Of a DNA stretch of 41,856 nucleotides, positions 27,559 through 36,169 are shown one piece after another. Position 1 is the stretch's first letter, and each line of letters begins with the position of its first letter. Both the position numbers and the translations under genes were made by a program. Source of the DNA: Jeotgalicoccus halotolerans (lineage in GTDB: Bacteria > Bacillota > Bacilli > Staphylococcales > Salinicoccaceae); NCBI RefSeq assembly GCF_003387165.1, contig NZ_QUMW01000002.1:1-41856 (forward strand), read 5' to 3'. The notes under the pieces are model-generated. The model did not search any database. It saw nothing but the letters and a program-made list of their open reading frames with translations, and was not told the origin of the DNA.

Positions 27559-28733
27559 ATACGATAAGAATTATCGGGCTCGGCACATCGGACACCGATA
27601 AGATGCCGCTCGGCGTTTACAAAGAGCTGAAAGCCGCCGGAAAAATATATGTGCGCACGCTGGACCATCCCGCAGTAAAGATGCTGGAGGATGAAGGGGC
27701 CGAAGTTATAAGCTTTGATTCTTACTATGAACAAAATGATACTTTCGAAGACACCTACGAACGCATTACAAACACCCTGCTGAAAGCAGCTGAAACAGAA
27801 GATGTACTCTACGCAGTGCCGGGTCATCCGATGGTCTATGAAACAACGACGGAACGTCTTTTGGAGGCCGATAAAACTGGCATAGTCCATGTTGAGCTTG
27901 CAGGCGGACAGAGTTTTATCGATGATGTGATTACAGCGCTTAAAATACCGGTGAATGAAAACTTCCAGCTGCTGGATGGGACGGCACTCGATGTACAGGA
28001 CCTTGATTACAGAAAACATACACTCATTACCCAGGTCTACGATCAGCTGTCTGTCAGCGAGGTGAAGGTCACGCTGCTCGAGTATTATAATTATGATGCT
28101 CCGGTATTTCTAGTGGACAAGGCCGGCAGTATCGATGAAAAAATTATCGAGAGCACAATTGCAGAGATAGACTTTCATGTGCCGGACTCCAATCTCCTGT
28201 GCATGTTTGTGCCGAGAGCGGCCGGGGAACAGTACGATAACAAGTCGCTCGGGCATATGATTAACATTTTTGACAAACTCGTCGGTGAAGACGGCTGTCC
28301 GTGGGATAAGGTGCAGACTCATGCATCGCTTGAACGGTATTTGCTTGAGGAGTCATATGAAGTGATTGAAGCGATTGAGAAAGAAGACGATGACGGTCTG
28401 GTTGAAGAACTGGGAGATATTCTTCTGCAGGTAGCACTTCATGCTGCCATCGGCAAGAAAGACGGCTACTTTGACTTTTATGACATACTTGCTTCGCTGA
28501 ATAAAAAATTAGTGCACCGTCACCCGCATGTCTTCAGCGATGAAACGGTTGAAAATATGGATGACTTAAATAAAGTCTGGACGAAAGCTAAAGAAGCGGA
28601 AGGCAAGAAGCCGAAGGTGAAGCATGAAAAAGAATATGCTGAGGCGGTGCTGAAGTGGATGCAAGAAACAATTCACAAAGATATACCGCTGCATGACATT
28701 ATTACAGAGGATGATGATTATGAGACTCGATAA
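27555..28733 (+). CDS. mazG: YabN-type fusion: tetrapyrrole-methylase fold plus MazG pyrophosphohydrolase
   Basis: A 392-residue two-domain protein. Residues 1 to about 220 have the SAM-dependent tetrapyrrole methylase fold (IIGLGTSD, YAVPGHPMVYETT). Residues from about 235 form a single MazG domain with DGCPWDKVQTH and the metal-binding EESYE...EELGD. MazG hydrolyses NTPs, for example non-canonical or signalling nucleotides; the N-terminal domain's role is unknown. B. subtilis YabN is longer. It overlaps mfd by four bases (ATGA) and rqcP by 14. Confidence 0.93.
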   Translation: MNTIRIIGLGTSDTDKMPLGVYKELKAAGKIYVRTLDHPAVKMLEDEGAEVISFDSYYEQNDTFEDTYERITNTLLKAAETEDVLYAVPGHPMVYETTTERLLEADKTGIVHVELAGGQSFIDDVITALKIPVNENFQLLDGTALDVQDLDYRKHTLITQVYDQLSVSEVKVTLLEYYNYDAPVFLVDKAGSIDEKIIESTIAEIDFHVPDSNLLCMFVPRAAGEQYDNKSLGHMINIFDKLVGEDGCPWDKVQTHASLERYLLEESYEVIEAIEKEDDDGLVEELGDILLQVALHAAIGKKDGYFDFYDILASLNKKLVHRHPHVFSDETVENMDDLNKVWTKAKEAEGKKPKVKHEKEYAEAVLKWMQETIHKDIPLHDIITEDDDYETR

Positions 28734-28992
28734 ATTTCTAAAAGTATCAAGAATCATTAAACGCCGCACGCTTGCAAAGGAAATCAGCAGCGAAGGGCGC
28801 ATTGAAGTAAACGGACGGCCTGCCAAAGCAAGTACAGCACTTGCAGTGGGGGATACGCTTAAAATCCGTTTTGGACGCAGTATTGTGACGTATGAAATAC
28901 TGGAGCTGAACGAGAAAGCGAAAAAAGATGAAACAGACCGGATGTATAAAGTTCTAAATGAAGAGAAAATTGAAAAAGAATCAGATTTTTAA
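28720..28992 (+). CDS. rqcP: RqcP (YabO), S4-domain ribosome quality control factor
   Basis: A 90-residue S4 RNA-binding protein (MRLDKFLKVSRIIKRRTLAK, then GRIEVNGRPAKAS). In Bacillus RqcP works with RqcH to add poly-alanine tails to nascent chains on obstructed 50S subunits. ATG 28720 lies inside mazG with GAGG nine bases ahead; the upstream start at 28693 has no family similarity. divIC follows after a promoter-containing gap. Confidence 0.93.
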   Translation: MRLDKFLKVSRIIKRRTLAKEISSEGRIEVNGRPAKASTALAVGDTLKIRFGRSIVTYEILELNEKAKKDETDRMYKVLNEEKIEKESDF

Positions 28993-29067
28993 TAGATTGT
29001 CACGTATTTTTCCTGTATCTTGTATATAATAGATAGTGAATACAAGATAAAGATTGGATGTGATAAG

Positions 29068-29457
29068 ATGAGCAATAAGGTAGTCAGACTCCTGAATAAC
29101 TATACGAAAAAACGGGATAGCGAAAAGAAACGGTTAGCGAGTGAATCGCGTGTTTCACGCCGCCGTACTATGTTTTTTGGAAGTATTCTTCTCGGGATTG
29201 CCATCGTACTTCTGCTCGTTGCATTCAATCAGAAACAGGCAAATGAAGAACTGTACAGTGAAGTACTGGCAACGACTGAAGTGCTGGAAGATAAAAACAA
29301 GCAGCATTCCGATCTCGAACAGCAGATCAGGCAGCTTAATGATGATAATTACATCCTGCGTATCGCACGCAGCGAGTTCTTTTTATCGGAAGAAGGAGAA
29401 TTGATATTTAACCTGCCGGATCAAGAGGGAGAAGAACAGGAGCAGGCTGAAGAATAA
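29068..29457 (+). CDS. divIC: Cell-division protein DivIC (FtsB-like)
   Basis: A bitopic septal protein partnering DivIB and FtsL. In 129 residues it has a basic N-terminal cytoplasmic part, one transmembrane helix (about 35-53, FFGSILLGIAIVLLLVAF), an extracytoplasmic coiled coil (EVLEDKNKQHSDLEQQI) and an acidic end. ATG 29068 follows GGATGTGAT; the in-frame TTG at 29020 overlaps a TATAAT (29025-29030) that is probably its -10 box. Confidence 0.94.
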   Translation: MSNKVVRLLNNYTKKRDSEKKRLASESRVSRRRTMFFGSILLGIAIVLLLVAFNQKQANEELYSEVLATTEVLEDKNKQHSDLEQQIRQLNDDNYILRIARSEFFLSEEGELIFNLPDQEGEEQEQAEE

Positions 29458-29486
29458 TCATTGCTTATATAATGATTATTCTTTTA
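29452..29486 (+). terminator. Intrinsic terminator of divIC
   Basis: Perfect 11-pair stem GAATAATCATT / AATGATTATTC with an eight-base loop and T-rich tail. It overlaps the divIC stop codon. Confidence 0.85.
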
Positions 29487-29538
29487 TTTAATGGTAATAT
29501 AGGAATGTATAATGATTTTGGGAGGATATTAAATAAAC

Positions 29539-29919
29539 ATGTCAGTTGAAGCGGGCAGTAAAGTTATCGGCAAAGTTACAGGAATCAAACCATTTGGTGC
29601 GTTTGTTCAGTTGCCAGGCGGAAAAACAGGGTTAGTTCACATCAGTGAAGTAGCAGATAAGTACGTAGAGGACATCAACGAACATTTAAAAGTCGGTGAC
29701 GAAATCGAAGTTAAAGTGCTAACGATAGGTGACGATAACAAGATAAGCTTATCTATTAAAAAAGCACAGGATAAACCAAAACCGAAACCGCGTGCAAAAA
29801 CACCGTCTCCGGAAGACTTTGAGAAGAAATTATCAGGTTTCTTAAAAGACAGTGAAGAAAGAATGTCTACAATTAAAAGACAAGCAGAATCGCGCCGCGG
29901 CGGAAGAGGACGTAAATAA
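29539..29919 (+). CDS. yabR: S1-domain RNA-binding protein (YabR/GSP13-like)
   Basis: A 126-residue protein. Residues 1-75 are a single S1 domain (VGSK-like AGSKVIGKVTGIKPFGAFV, TGLVHISEVADKYVEDI, KISLSIKKA). The rest is a basic, Pro/Lys- and Arg-rich tail ending GGRGRK. Related proteins bind ribosomes or RNA; no specific role is established. A TATAAT at 29508-29513 is its likely -10, and it has its own terminator, so it is monocistronic. Confidence 0.93.
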   Translation: MSVEAGSKVIGKVTGIKPFGAFVQLPGGKTGLVHISEVADKYVEDINEHLKVGDEIEVKVLTIGDDNKISLSIKKAQDKPKPKPRAKTPSPEDFEKKLSGFLKDSEERMSTIKRQAESRRGGRGRK

Positions 29920-29929
29920 TTATATTAAG

Positions 29930-29958
29930 AGGCCGGAGCAATTCGCTCTAGCCTTTTT
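29930..29958 (+). terminator. Intrinsic terminator of yabR
   Basis: Ten-position imperfect stem AGGCCGGAGC / GCTCTAGCCT with a short loop and a T-run. Confidence 0.8.
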
Positions 29959-29987
29959 CTTATTTATTGAGAGTGGGGAGACGGTGA

Positions 29988-31247
29988 ATGATGAGCTTGA
30001 AAATCAATACTGCATGGAACCCGGATGACAATATCGCTCTGGCCTTGTCCGGCGGCATAGATTCCATGGTGCTGTATCATCTTCTGACCCGGAAATATAA
30101 ACATACATACAGAACGCTCACTGTCCTACATGTCAATCATAATGTGAGAGCGGCATCAAAAGAAGAAGCGGAATATATAGAAAAGATGACCCGCGAGGAC
30201 GGTATCCGTTCAGAAATTGCAGTACTGAACTTTACAGAGGGTTTTTCTCAAGGTGAGGGCAGGATCAAACGCTATGAATTTTTCGACGCTGTAATGAAAG
30301 AATTAAATATTCAGCACCTGCTGATGGGACATCATAGGGATGATCAGTATGAAACGGTGCTGCAGCAGCTTCTGACCGGGCGTCATCTTTACGGAAATCT
30401 CGGAATTCCGGATATAAAGGATAAAGGGGCTTACACTATTGTCCGCCCCTTTAGAGAGGTAACGAAAGAGCAGATTCAGTCTTACCAGACATTCAATAAG
30501 GTGATCTATTTTGAAGATGCGAGCAATGCGGAAGACGACTATACGCGGAACTATGTGAGACATCATATCATTCCGGAAATAAAACAAGCGGCTTCCCTTG
30601 ATATAGAACAGTTGTCTTACGTCCGTGAAGATATAAATGAGCTCAGCGATTTCGCTTATGATTATGCGGAACAATTCGTCAGCAGGTACAGCGGCAGGCT
30701 GCCGCGGGGCAAATATTTAGAACACAGCAGCATTATCAGGAGATATATTCTTACTGTACTGCTGAACAGCGTGTCTGTGCGTCTTGGCAGGCCCGCTCTG
30801 GAAACACTCGATAATCTGCTGCAGTCGAAGACGGCGCAAAGTGTATTCGATGCGGGGAGCAGCGCGGTTCATATCGAATACGAATATTTCCGCGCGGCGC
30901 CGGTGAAAGAACTGCCGGCGGATTCCTGTTTATCTATTGAGGATAACGGCGAGTTTATTTATAATGATTATCATATATCTGTGAATCTGCCGGCATCGGA
31001 ACTGCCGCTGACGTTACGGATGAAAGCTGACGGCGACAGAGTACATATTAAGAATGTAGGTACCAAAAAAGTCAGCCGGCTGTTTATCGATAAAAAAGTT
31101 CCGGCCGGTGAACGGCTGAAAATGCCTGTCGCAGTCAATTCACACGGTATTATTATTGCAGTTGGAACAATTTATAATATAATTGAACCATCTGAAAACA
31201 GACTATTAAAGATTACGAAGGAGTTTAATAATGACAATTCAAAATGA
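29988..31247 (+). CDS. tilS: tRNA(Ile)-lysidine synthetase
   Basis: Converts C34 of tRNA-Ile(CAU) to lysidine, an essential decoding step. The 419-residue protein has the N-type ATP-PP loop SGGIDS (21-26), the HHRDDQYETVLQQLL active-site region and a C-terminal TilS domain. The start follows GGGGAG; ATG 29991 is an alternative. It overlaps hpt by 17 bases, the conserved tilS-hpt-ftsH order. Confidence 0.96.
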   Translation: MMSLKINTAWNPDDNIALALSGGIDSMVLYHLLTRKYKHTYRTLTVLHVNHNVRAASKEEAEYIEKMTREDGIRSEIAVLNFTEGFSQGEGRIKRYEFFDAVMKELNIQHLLMGHHRDDQYETVLQQLLTGRHLYGNLGIPDIKDKGAYTIVRPFREVTKEQIQSYQTFNKVIYFEDASNAEDDYTRNYVRHHIIPEIKQAASLDIEQLSYVREDINELSDFAYDYAEQFVSRYSGRLPRGKYLEHSSIIRRYILTVLLNSVSVRLGRPALETLDNLLQSKTAQSVFDAGSSAVHIEYEYFRAAPVKELPADSCLSIEDNGEFIYNDYHISVNLPASELPLTLRMKADGDRVHIKNVGTKKVSRLFIDKKVPAGERLKMPVAVNSHGIIIAVGTIYNIIEPSENRLLKITKEFNNDNSK

Positions 31248-31773
31248 TATAAGCGAGATCGTGTTATCGGTTGATGATATAGAAGCAATCAACCAGCGTC
31301 TCGGCGAGCGCATTACTAAAGATTACGAAGGCAAGACTCCTGTGCTTGTAGGTCTCCTGAAAGGTTCTATTATGTTTATGGCAGACTTAATTAAACATAT
31401 CGATACACATATGGAAATTGATTTTATGGATGTTTCGAGCTATGTCGGCACTAAATCAACAGGTGAAGTTAAAATTCTGAAAGACTTGTCTACATCAGTG
31501 GAAGGCAGACATATTATTATCGTCGAAGACATCGTAGAGACAGGCACAACTTTAAACTCTATCATTGAATTTTTAACGTACAGAAAAGCCGCATCGATTG
31601 AAATTGTGACGCTGCTCGACAAACCGGTTCCTGAAAGAAAACTGAATGTCGAAGTGAAATACATCGGCACTAAAATTCCGGATGGTTTCGTTGTCGGATA
31701 CGGCCTTGATTTTGAGCAGCAGTACCGCAATCTTCCGTATATCGGATTGTTAAAACCTGAATTTTACAGTTAA
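31231..31773 (+). CDS. hpt: Hypoxanthine-guanine phosphoribosyltransferase
   Basis: Salvages hypoxanthine and guanine using PRPP. The 180-residue protein has the PRPP motif VEDIVETGTT near residues 97-106, GLLKGSIMFMADL and the C-terminal YRNLPYIGLLK. The AAGGAG ribosome site lies inside tilS. In Bacillus TilS and HprT interact with FtsH regulation; the tight linkage here is consistent. Confidence 0.96.
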   Translation: MTIQNDISEIVLSVDDIEAINQRLGERITKDYEGKTPVLVGLLKGSIMFMADLIKHIDTHMEIDFMDVSSYVGTKSTGEVKILKDLSTSVEGRHIIIVEDIVETGTTLNSIIEFLTYRKAASIEIVTLLDKPVPERKLNVEVKYIGTKIPDGFVVGYGLDFEQQYRNLPYIGLLKPEFYS

Positions 31774-31845
31774 ATCATATGAGTGGAAGTTAAAGGATAT
31801 TTTTGTTACTATTTTTTGTAATGCATTAGAAATGGAGGATTACGG

Positions 31846-33930
31846 ATGCCGAAAAATACTGGCCGTAACATATTACTTATCGCCATTCTAACAGTTGTTA
31901 TGTTTGGTATTTTCCAACGCTTTAACGGCGCCGGCCAAGCAGAAGAAGAGCTGCAGTATAATGAGTTCTTAGATGCACTGGAAGCCGGAGAAGTTGCTGA
32001 ATTAACGATTCAGCCAGAGAATAACGTTTATTTAATTACAGGTCGGCTAGCCGACCAGAACGAACAGGAGTCATTTAATTCTGTAGTTCCATATAACAGT
32101 GTTGATGATCTGGATCAGATTACGGATACAGCCCGCAGTCAGGATGGTCTGTCATTAACAGTAGCGCCGGAAGAAGAACCGAGCCCTTGGACGAGTATGC
32201 TTATTACTTTCATTCCATTACTGCTTATTTTCTTCCTCTTCATCTTCCTCATGAGCCAGGCTCAAGGCGGCGGTGGAGGCGGCGGCGGCAAAATGATGAA
32301 CTTCGGCAAGAGTAAAGCGAAGCTTCATGAAAAAGGCAAAAAATCAGATGTACACTTTGATGATGTCGCCGGTGCCGATGAAGAAAAAGCCGAACTTGTG
32401 GAAGTTGTAGACTTCTTAAAAGATCCGCGCAGATTTGACAAAATTGGTGCCCGTATTCCTAAAGGTGTCCTTTTAGTGGGGCCTCCAGGTACAGGTAAAA
32501 CACTTATCGCACGTGCAGTTGCAGGTGAAGCAGGTGTGCCGTTCTTCTCAATCAGCGGTTCAGACTTCGTCGAGATGTTCGTCGGGGTCGGAGCTTCACG
32601 TGTACGTGATTTATTTGAAAACGCTAAGAAAAATGCACCTTGTATTATCTTTATCGATGAGATTGACGCTGTAGGACGTCAGCGCGGTGCAGGTGTCGGC
32701 GGCGGCCATGATGAGCGTGAGCAGACACTTAACCAGCTGCTTGTTGAAATGGATGGGTTTGCAGAAAACGAAGGCGTTATTATGATTGCAGCGACTAACC
32801 GTCCAGACATTCTTGACCCTGCGCTCTTGCGTCCAGGACGTTTTGACAGACAGATTCAGGTTGGCCGTCCAGATGTTAAAGGCCGTGAAGCGGTACTTAA
32901 AGTACACGCACGCAATAAGCCTCTGGATGAAACAGTTGACCTCGCGGCGCTTGCTCAGCGTACGCCGGGCTTCTCGGGTGCAGACCTTGAGAACCTGTTA
33001 AACGAAGCAGCCCTTGTTGCTGCCCGTTCAGGCAAGAAGAAAATTGATATGCGGGATGTAGACGAAGCATCAGACCGTGTTATTGCAGGGCCGGCTAAGA
33101 AGAGCCGTGTCATGAGTAAGAAAGAACGAAATATTGTTGCTTATCACGAAGCGGGCCACACAATTATTGGTATGGTTCTGGATGATGCGGAGACAGTGCA
33201 CAAAGTTACAATCGTTCCGCGTGGCCAGGCTGGCGGTTATGCGGTAATGCTTCCTAAAGAAGACCGTTACTTCATGACGAAGCCTGAGCTCGAAGATAAA
33301 ATCGTCGGTCTGCTCGGAGGCCGTGTTTCTGAAGAAATCACCTTCGGTGAAGTTTCGACAGGAGCGCATAATGACTTCCAGAGAACGACAGGCATTGCAC
33401 GCAGTATGGTTACCGAATACGGCATGAGTGACAGGCTCGGACCAATACAGTTCGGTGAATCAAACGGTCAGGTATTCTTAGGTAAAGAAATGTCGAATGA
33501 TGCAAATTATTCAGACAGCATCGCCTACGAAATTGACCAGGAAATGCAAAATATTGTGAAGACACAATACGAGCGCTGCCGTCAGATACTGACTGAACAT
33601 CAGGAACAGCTCAACTTAATCGCTGAAACACTCCTTGAAGTTGAAACTCTCGACAGAGAGCAGATTGAAGGATTATTCCATCACGGTAAATTACCGGACA
33701 GAACGTTCGATAATGAGCCGGTGGAAGATGACACTTCAAAAGATGATGAAACTATCGGTGCATCTTATGAAGAAGTTAAAGAAAAAATGGACAGCGAAGG
33801 TGCTGAACAAAAAGACGGGCAGGAAGAACAGCCTGAAGAACGTCCGGAAATGGTGGAACCGCCAAAACCGGAAGAGAATACTGAAGAAAATCCTTCAGCG
33901 GACAGAAAAGACGATGAACCAAACAGATAA
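31846..33930 (+). CDS. ftsH: ATP-dependent zinc metalloprotease FtsH
   Basis: A membrane-bound AAA+ protease. The 694-residue protein has transmembrane helices at about 7-24 and 117-140 flanking an extracytoplasmic domain. These are followed by a Gly-rich linker, Walker A GPPGTGKT (212-219), the SRH region [19 protein letters not shown], and the protease site HEAGH (434-438). The final 80 residues are a hydrophilic Glu/Pro-rich tail, as in Staphylococcus. The start follows GGAGG. A bidirectional terminator separates it from gatD. Confidence 0.97.
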   Translation: MPKNTGRNILLIAILTVVMFGIFQRFNGAGQAEEELQYNEFLDALEAGEVAELTIQPENNVYLITGRLADQNEQESFNSVVPYNSVDDLDQITDTARSQDGLSLTVAPEEEPSPWTSMLITFIPLLLIFFLFIFLMSQAQGGGGGGGGKMMNFGKSKAKLHEKGKKSDVHFDDVAGADEEKAELVEVVDFLKDPRRFDKIGARIPKGVLLVGPPGTGKTLIARAVAGEAGVPFFSISGSDFVEMFVGVGASRVRDLFENAKKNAPCIIFIDEIDAVGRQRGAGVGGGHDEREQTLNQLLVEMDGFAENEGVIMIAATNRPDILDPALLRPGRFDRQIQVGRPDVKGREAVLKVHARNKPLDETVDLAALAQRTPGFSGADLENLLNEAALVAARSGKKKIDMRDVDEASDRVIAGPAKKSRVMSKKERNIVAYHEAGHTIIGMVLDDAETVHKVTIVPRGQAGGYAVMLPKEDRYFMTKPELEDKIVGLLGGRVSEEITFGEVSTGAHNDFQRTTGIARSMVTEYGMSDRLGPIQFGESNGQVFLGKEMSNDANYSDSIAYEIDQEMQNIVKTQYERCRQILTEHQEQLNLIAETLLEVETLDREQIEGLFHHGKLPDRTFDNEPVEDDTSKDDETIGASYEEVKEKMDSEGAEQKDGQEEQPEERPEMVEPPKPEENTEENPSADRKDDEPNR

Positions 33931-33960
33931 AAAAAGAGCTGCCTCCGGGCAGCTTTTTTT
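33931..33960. terminator. Bidirectional terminator between ftsH and gatD
   Basis: Stem AGCTGCC / GGCAGCT (33937-33943, 33948-33954), with A-run on the left and T-run on the right, works for both converging genes. Confidence 0.92.
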
Positions 33961-34630
33961 ATGCGTTAATATATTTTTGGCGGCGGTTCATATTAGCAAG
34001 GGCAAGATCAATAATTACTTTTGTCAGTGCTTGATTGCGTACGAGTATGGGGCCGTGGAAGTAGGAACAGAACGTATTTTTATACATACATCCTTCGGTT
34101 TTATCTTCTCCATTATTACCATAACCTTCTTTGATTTCTCCTAGTGGAGTGACAGATTTACCTAAATAAGTTCTTCCGGCATGATTTTCATAACCGTACA
34201 AAGTAATATCGAAACGTTGATTATAAGTTGTAATATCACCGATGAGTCTTGTCGAGGATTTACTGTCCGAGTAGAAGTCGATTGCGCCTATACCATTTAA
34301 ATATTGACCGCTGGCGTTAATATAATAATGACCTAGCAGTTGATAACCACCACATATGCCAATAACGACACCGTCATTTTCAATATATTTCAGCAGTTCA
34401 TTCTTTTTTGTTTGAATATCTTTCGACACGAGAGATTGTTCATAATCTTGTCCGCCGCCAAAGAACACAATATCATATTTGTCAGCGTTAAAATCATCTC
34501 CCAGAGATACCAGTGTAGTGTTGACTTTGACATTTTGTGATTTAGCTGCATATTGCAGCATTAAAAGATTGCCGTTATCTCCATATGTATTCATTAAGTT
34601 CCCGTACAAGTGGCATATTTCCAGTGTCAT
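33959..34630 (-). CDS. gatD: Lipid II isoglutaminyl synthase, glutamine amidotransferase subunit GatD
   Basis: Supplies ammonia to MurT for amidation of D-Glu in lipid II. The 223-residue class I amidotransferase-like domain has the nucleophile Cys93 in GICGGYQLLG and His192 in YFHGPIL. It is slightly shorter than S. aureus GatD. The ATG overlaps the murT stop by four bases (ATGA). The pair is read opposite to all its neighbours, between ftsH and hslO. Confidence 0.95.
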   Translation of the reverse strand: MTLEICHLYGNLMNTYGDNGNLLMLQYAAKSQNVKVNTTLVSLGDDFNADKYDIVFFGGGQDYEQSLVSKDIQTKKNELLKYIENDGVVIGICGGYQLLGHYYINASGQYLNGIGAIDFYSDSKSSTRLIGDITTYNQRFDITLYGYENHAGRTYLGKSVTPLGEIKEGYGNNGEDKTEGCMYKNTFCSYFHGPILVRNQALTKVIIDLALANMNRRQKYINA

Positions 34631-35985
34631 ATATTCATTCTCTCCTTTAGAATACCTTGTTCAACCATCTCTTTTCGCAAGTCGAGCATGCCGGTATATG
34701 TTGCTAACACATATACTTTTTTAGCTGGTGAATTACGAATAAGACTGAGTACATCTCGAGGTTCTTTAATGCTGAATAATTGTTCTTCATTAAATCCGGC
34801 GACTTTCATCCGGGTTTGTAAATCCTGCATGCGAATACCGCTAACATAAGCGCCCCGGTTTAAAGTGTCGGCTGCGATATCTTCGAAATTTCCGTCCCAT
34901 ATCCAGCTGATATCCTGACCATCTGCATGACGGTCATTAAGTATGGTAATGAGTATATACGGTTCTGTTTCAAGCTTAATCAATTCAATAATCTGGTTAA
35001 ACCCGACTGGATTTTTAATAAGGTTAATTCGTACATCATTTCCGTTAATATATAGAGATTCCTGTCGGCCGAAGATACGTTTTGCACTGTGGACACCTGT
35101 TTTTATAAGTTTAGATGGAACATCTAAATATTGCGCGATTGAAAATGCTGCGAGTGCATTGTATATATTGTATTGTCCGGCGACCTGTAAGTTATATTGT
35201 TCACCGTCGATAGTAAATAACGAAGATTCGGTAGTCAGCTCATCGATAGAGGTTAATGTATACGATAAAGCCGGACGGCTGAAGCCGCAGTGCGGGCAGA
35301 AAAAGTCACCGAGGTTCGAATAAGTAATCATATGATAATGCAGGATGTTTTCGCATTGGGGACAGATGATGCCGTCTGTATTATAGTGAGCTAGAATATC
35401 TGTTTTTTTATCGTTATTCTGAAAGCCGAAATAGCGTCTTTCGTTAGGAACATCCGGAGTAGAAAAAATAGGGGCATCGCCGTTCATCATTAAAATGGTG
35501 TCGGGAGACTTTTTCACGCCTTCTAAAATTAAATTATAAGTTGTGTATATTTCACCGTAACGGTCCATCTGATCGCGAAAAATATTCGTGACTAAAATTA
35601 TTTCAGGAGATATATATTTAGTGATATGTTTAACAGATGCTTCATCGACTTCCAGAACTGCAAACTTTTCCTCGCTGCCGGTATCTTTATTATCACTGAG
35701 AAATGTTGAGACGATACCCTGTTGCATATTAGCACCTGTAGGATTAGTTAAAACGTGGTTGTAGTGCTGTTTAAGTATATTGACGGTTAAACCCGTCGTC
35801 ACCGTTTTACCATTTGTTCCGGTAATGATTATCGTTCTGTAGTCTTTGGATAACGAAGTTAAAATGTTAGGATCTATGGCTAAAGCGAGTTTGCCTGGTA
35901 AGCTCGAACCGCCAGTTGTAAAGCGGTGCAGTAAATATTTGGAAGAGCGTCCGGCAAGACGCGCAATTTTCGTTTTTAAATTCAT
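34627..35985 (-). CDS. murT: Lipid II isoglutaminyl synthase, Mur-ligase-like subunit MurT
   Basis: A 452-residue Mur-ligase-fold protein with ATP loop GTNGKT (56-61), a zinc ribbon with C208, C211, C230 and C233 (CPQC...CPHC) and a C-terminal DUF1727-type domain. With GatD it amidates lipid II Glu, needed for cross-linking and antibiotic tolerance in staphylococci. AGGAG (minus strand, about 35994-35998) precedes the ATG at 35985. A palindrome lies in its short leader. Confidence 0.96.
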   Translation of the reverse strand: MNLKTKIARLAGRSSKYLLHRFTTGGSSLPGKLALAIDPNILTSLSKDYRTIIITGTNGKTVTTGLTVNILKQHYNHVLTNPTGANMQQGIVSTFLSDNKDTGSEEKFAVLEVDEASVKHITKYISPEIILVTNIFRDQMDRYGEIYTTYNLILEGVKKSPDTILMMNGDAPIFSTPDVPNERRYFGFQNNDKKTDILAHYNTDGIICPQCENILHYHMITYSNLGDFFCPHCGFSRPALSYTLTSIDELTTESSLFTIDGEQYNLQVAGQYNIYNALAAFSIAQYLDVPSKLIKTGVHSAKRIFGRQESLYINGNDVRINLIKNPVGFNQIIELIKLETEPYILITILNDRHADGQDISWIWDGNFEDIAADTLNRGAYVSGIRMQDLQTRMKVAGFNEEQLFSIKEPRDVLSLIRNSPAKKVYVLATYTGMLDLRKEMVEQGILKERMNI

Positions 35986-36008
35986 AGAATAAACTCCTCA
36001 ATATGAAA

Positions 36009-36024
36009 TTGTAAAACTTTACAA
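36009..36024. promoter_or_regulatory. Candidate operator palindrome in the murT leader
   Basis: TTGTAAAACTTTACAA has perfect seven-base arms (TTGTAAA / TTTACAA) with an AC centre. It lies 24 bases upstream of the murT ATG on the minus strand, close to a TG-extended -10-like TGGTATCAT (minus strand, about 36030). Regulator unknown. Confidence 0.4.
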
Positions 36025-36087
36025 GCAATGATACCACAACTTATATATGCAATTTAGTAAAATTTTGAGCAATCGGTTTGATTAATT

Positions 36088-36116
36088 TTGACGTTTGATT
36101 TAAGATGCATGATAGT
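36088..36116 (+). promoter_or_regulatory. Candidate promoter of hslO
   Basis: TTGACG (36088-36093), 17 bases, GATAGT (36111-36116). An alternative -10, TATAGT, is at 36121-36126. The region is the divergent space shared with murT. Confidence 0.45.
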
Positions 36117-36169
36117 AAACTATAGTTTATTATAAAACTGTATGTAATTTCCGTATGGAGGAATGAAAA

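Noticed and set aside
27429-28019. 196-residue minus-strand frame opposite mfd and mazG
   Set aside because: It lies wholly opposite well-conserved genes, has no ribosome site and no recognisable domain.
33635-34144. 169-residue plus-strand frame spanning the ftsH end and antisense gatD
   Set aside because: It crosses a strong terminator and is a frame shadow of two real genes with family motifs.
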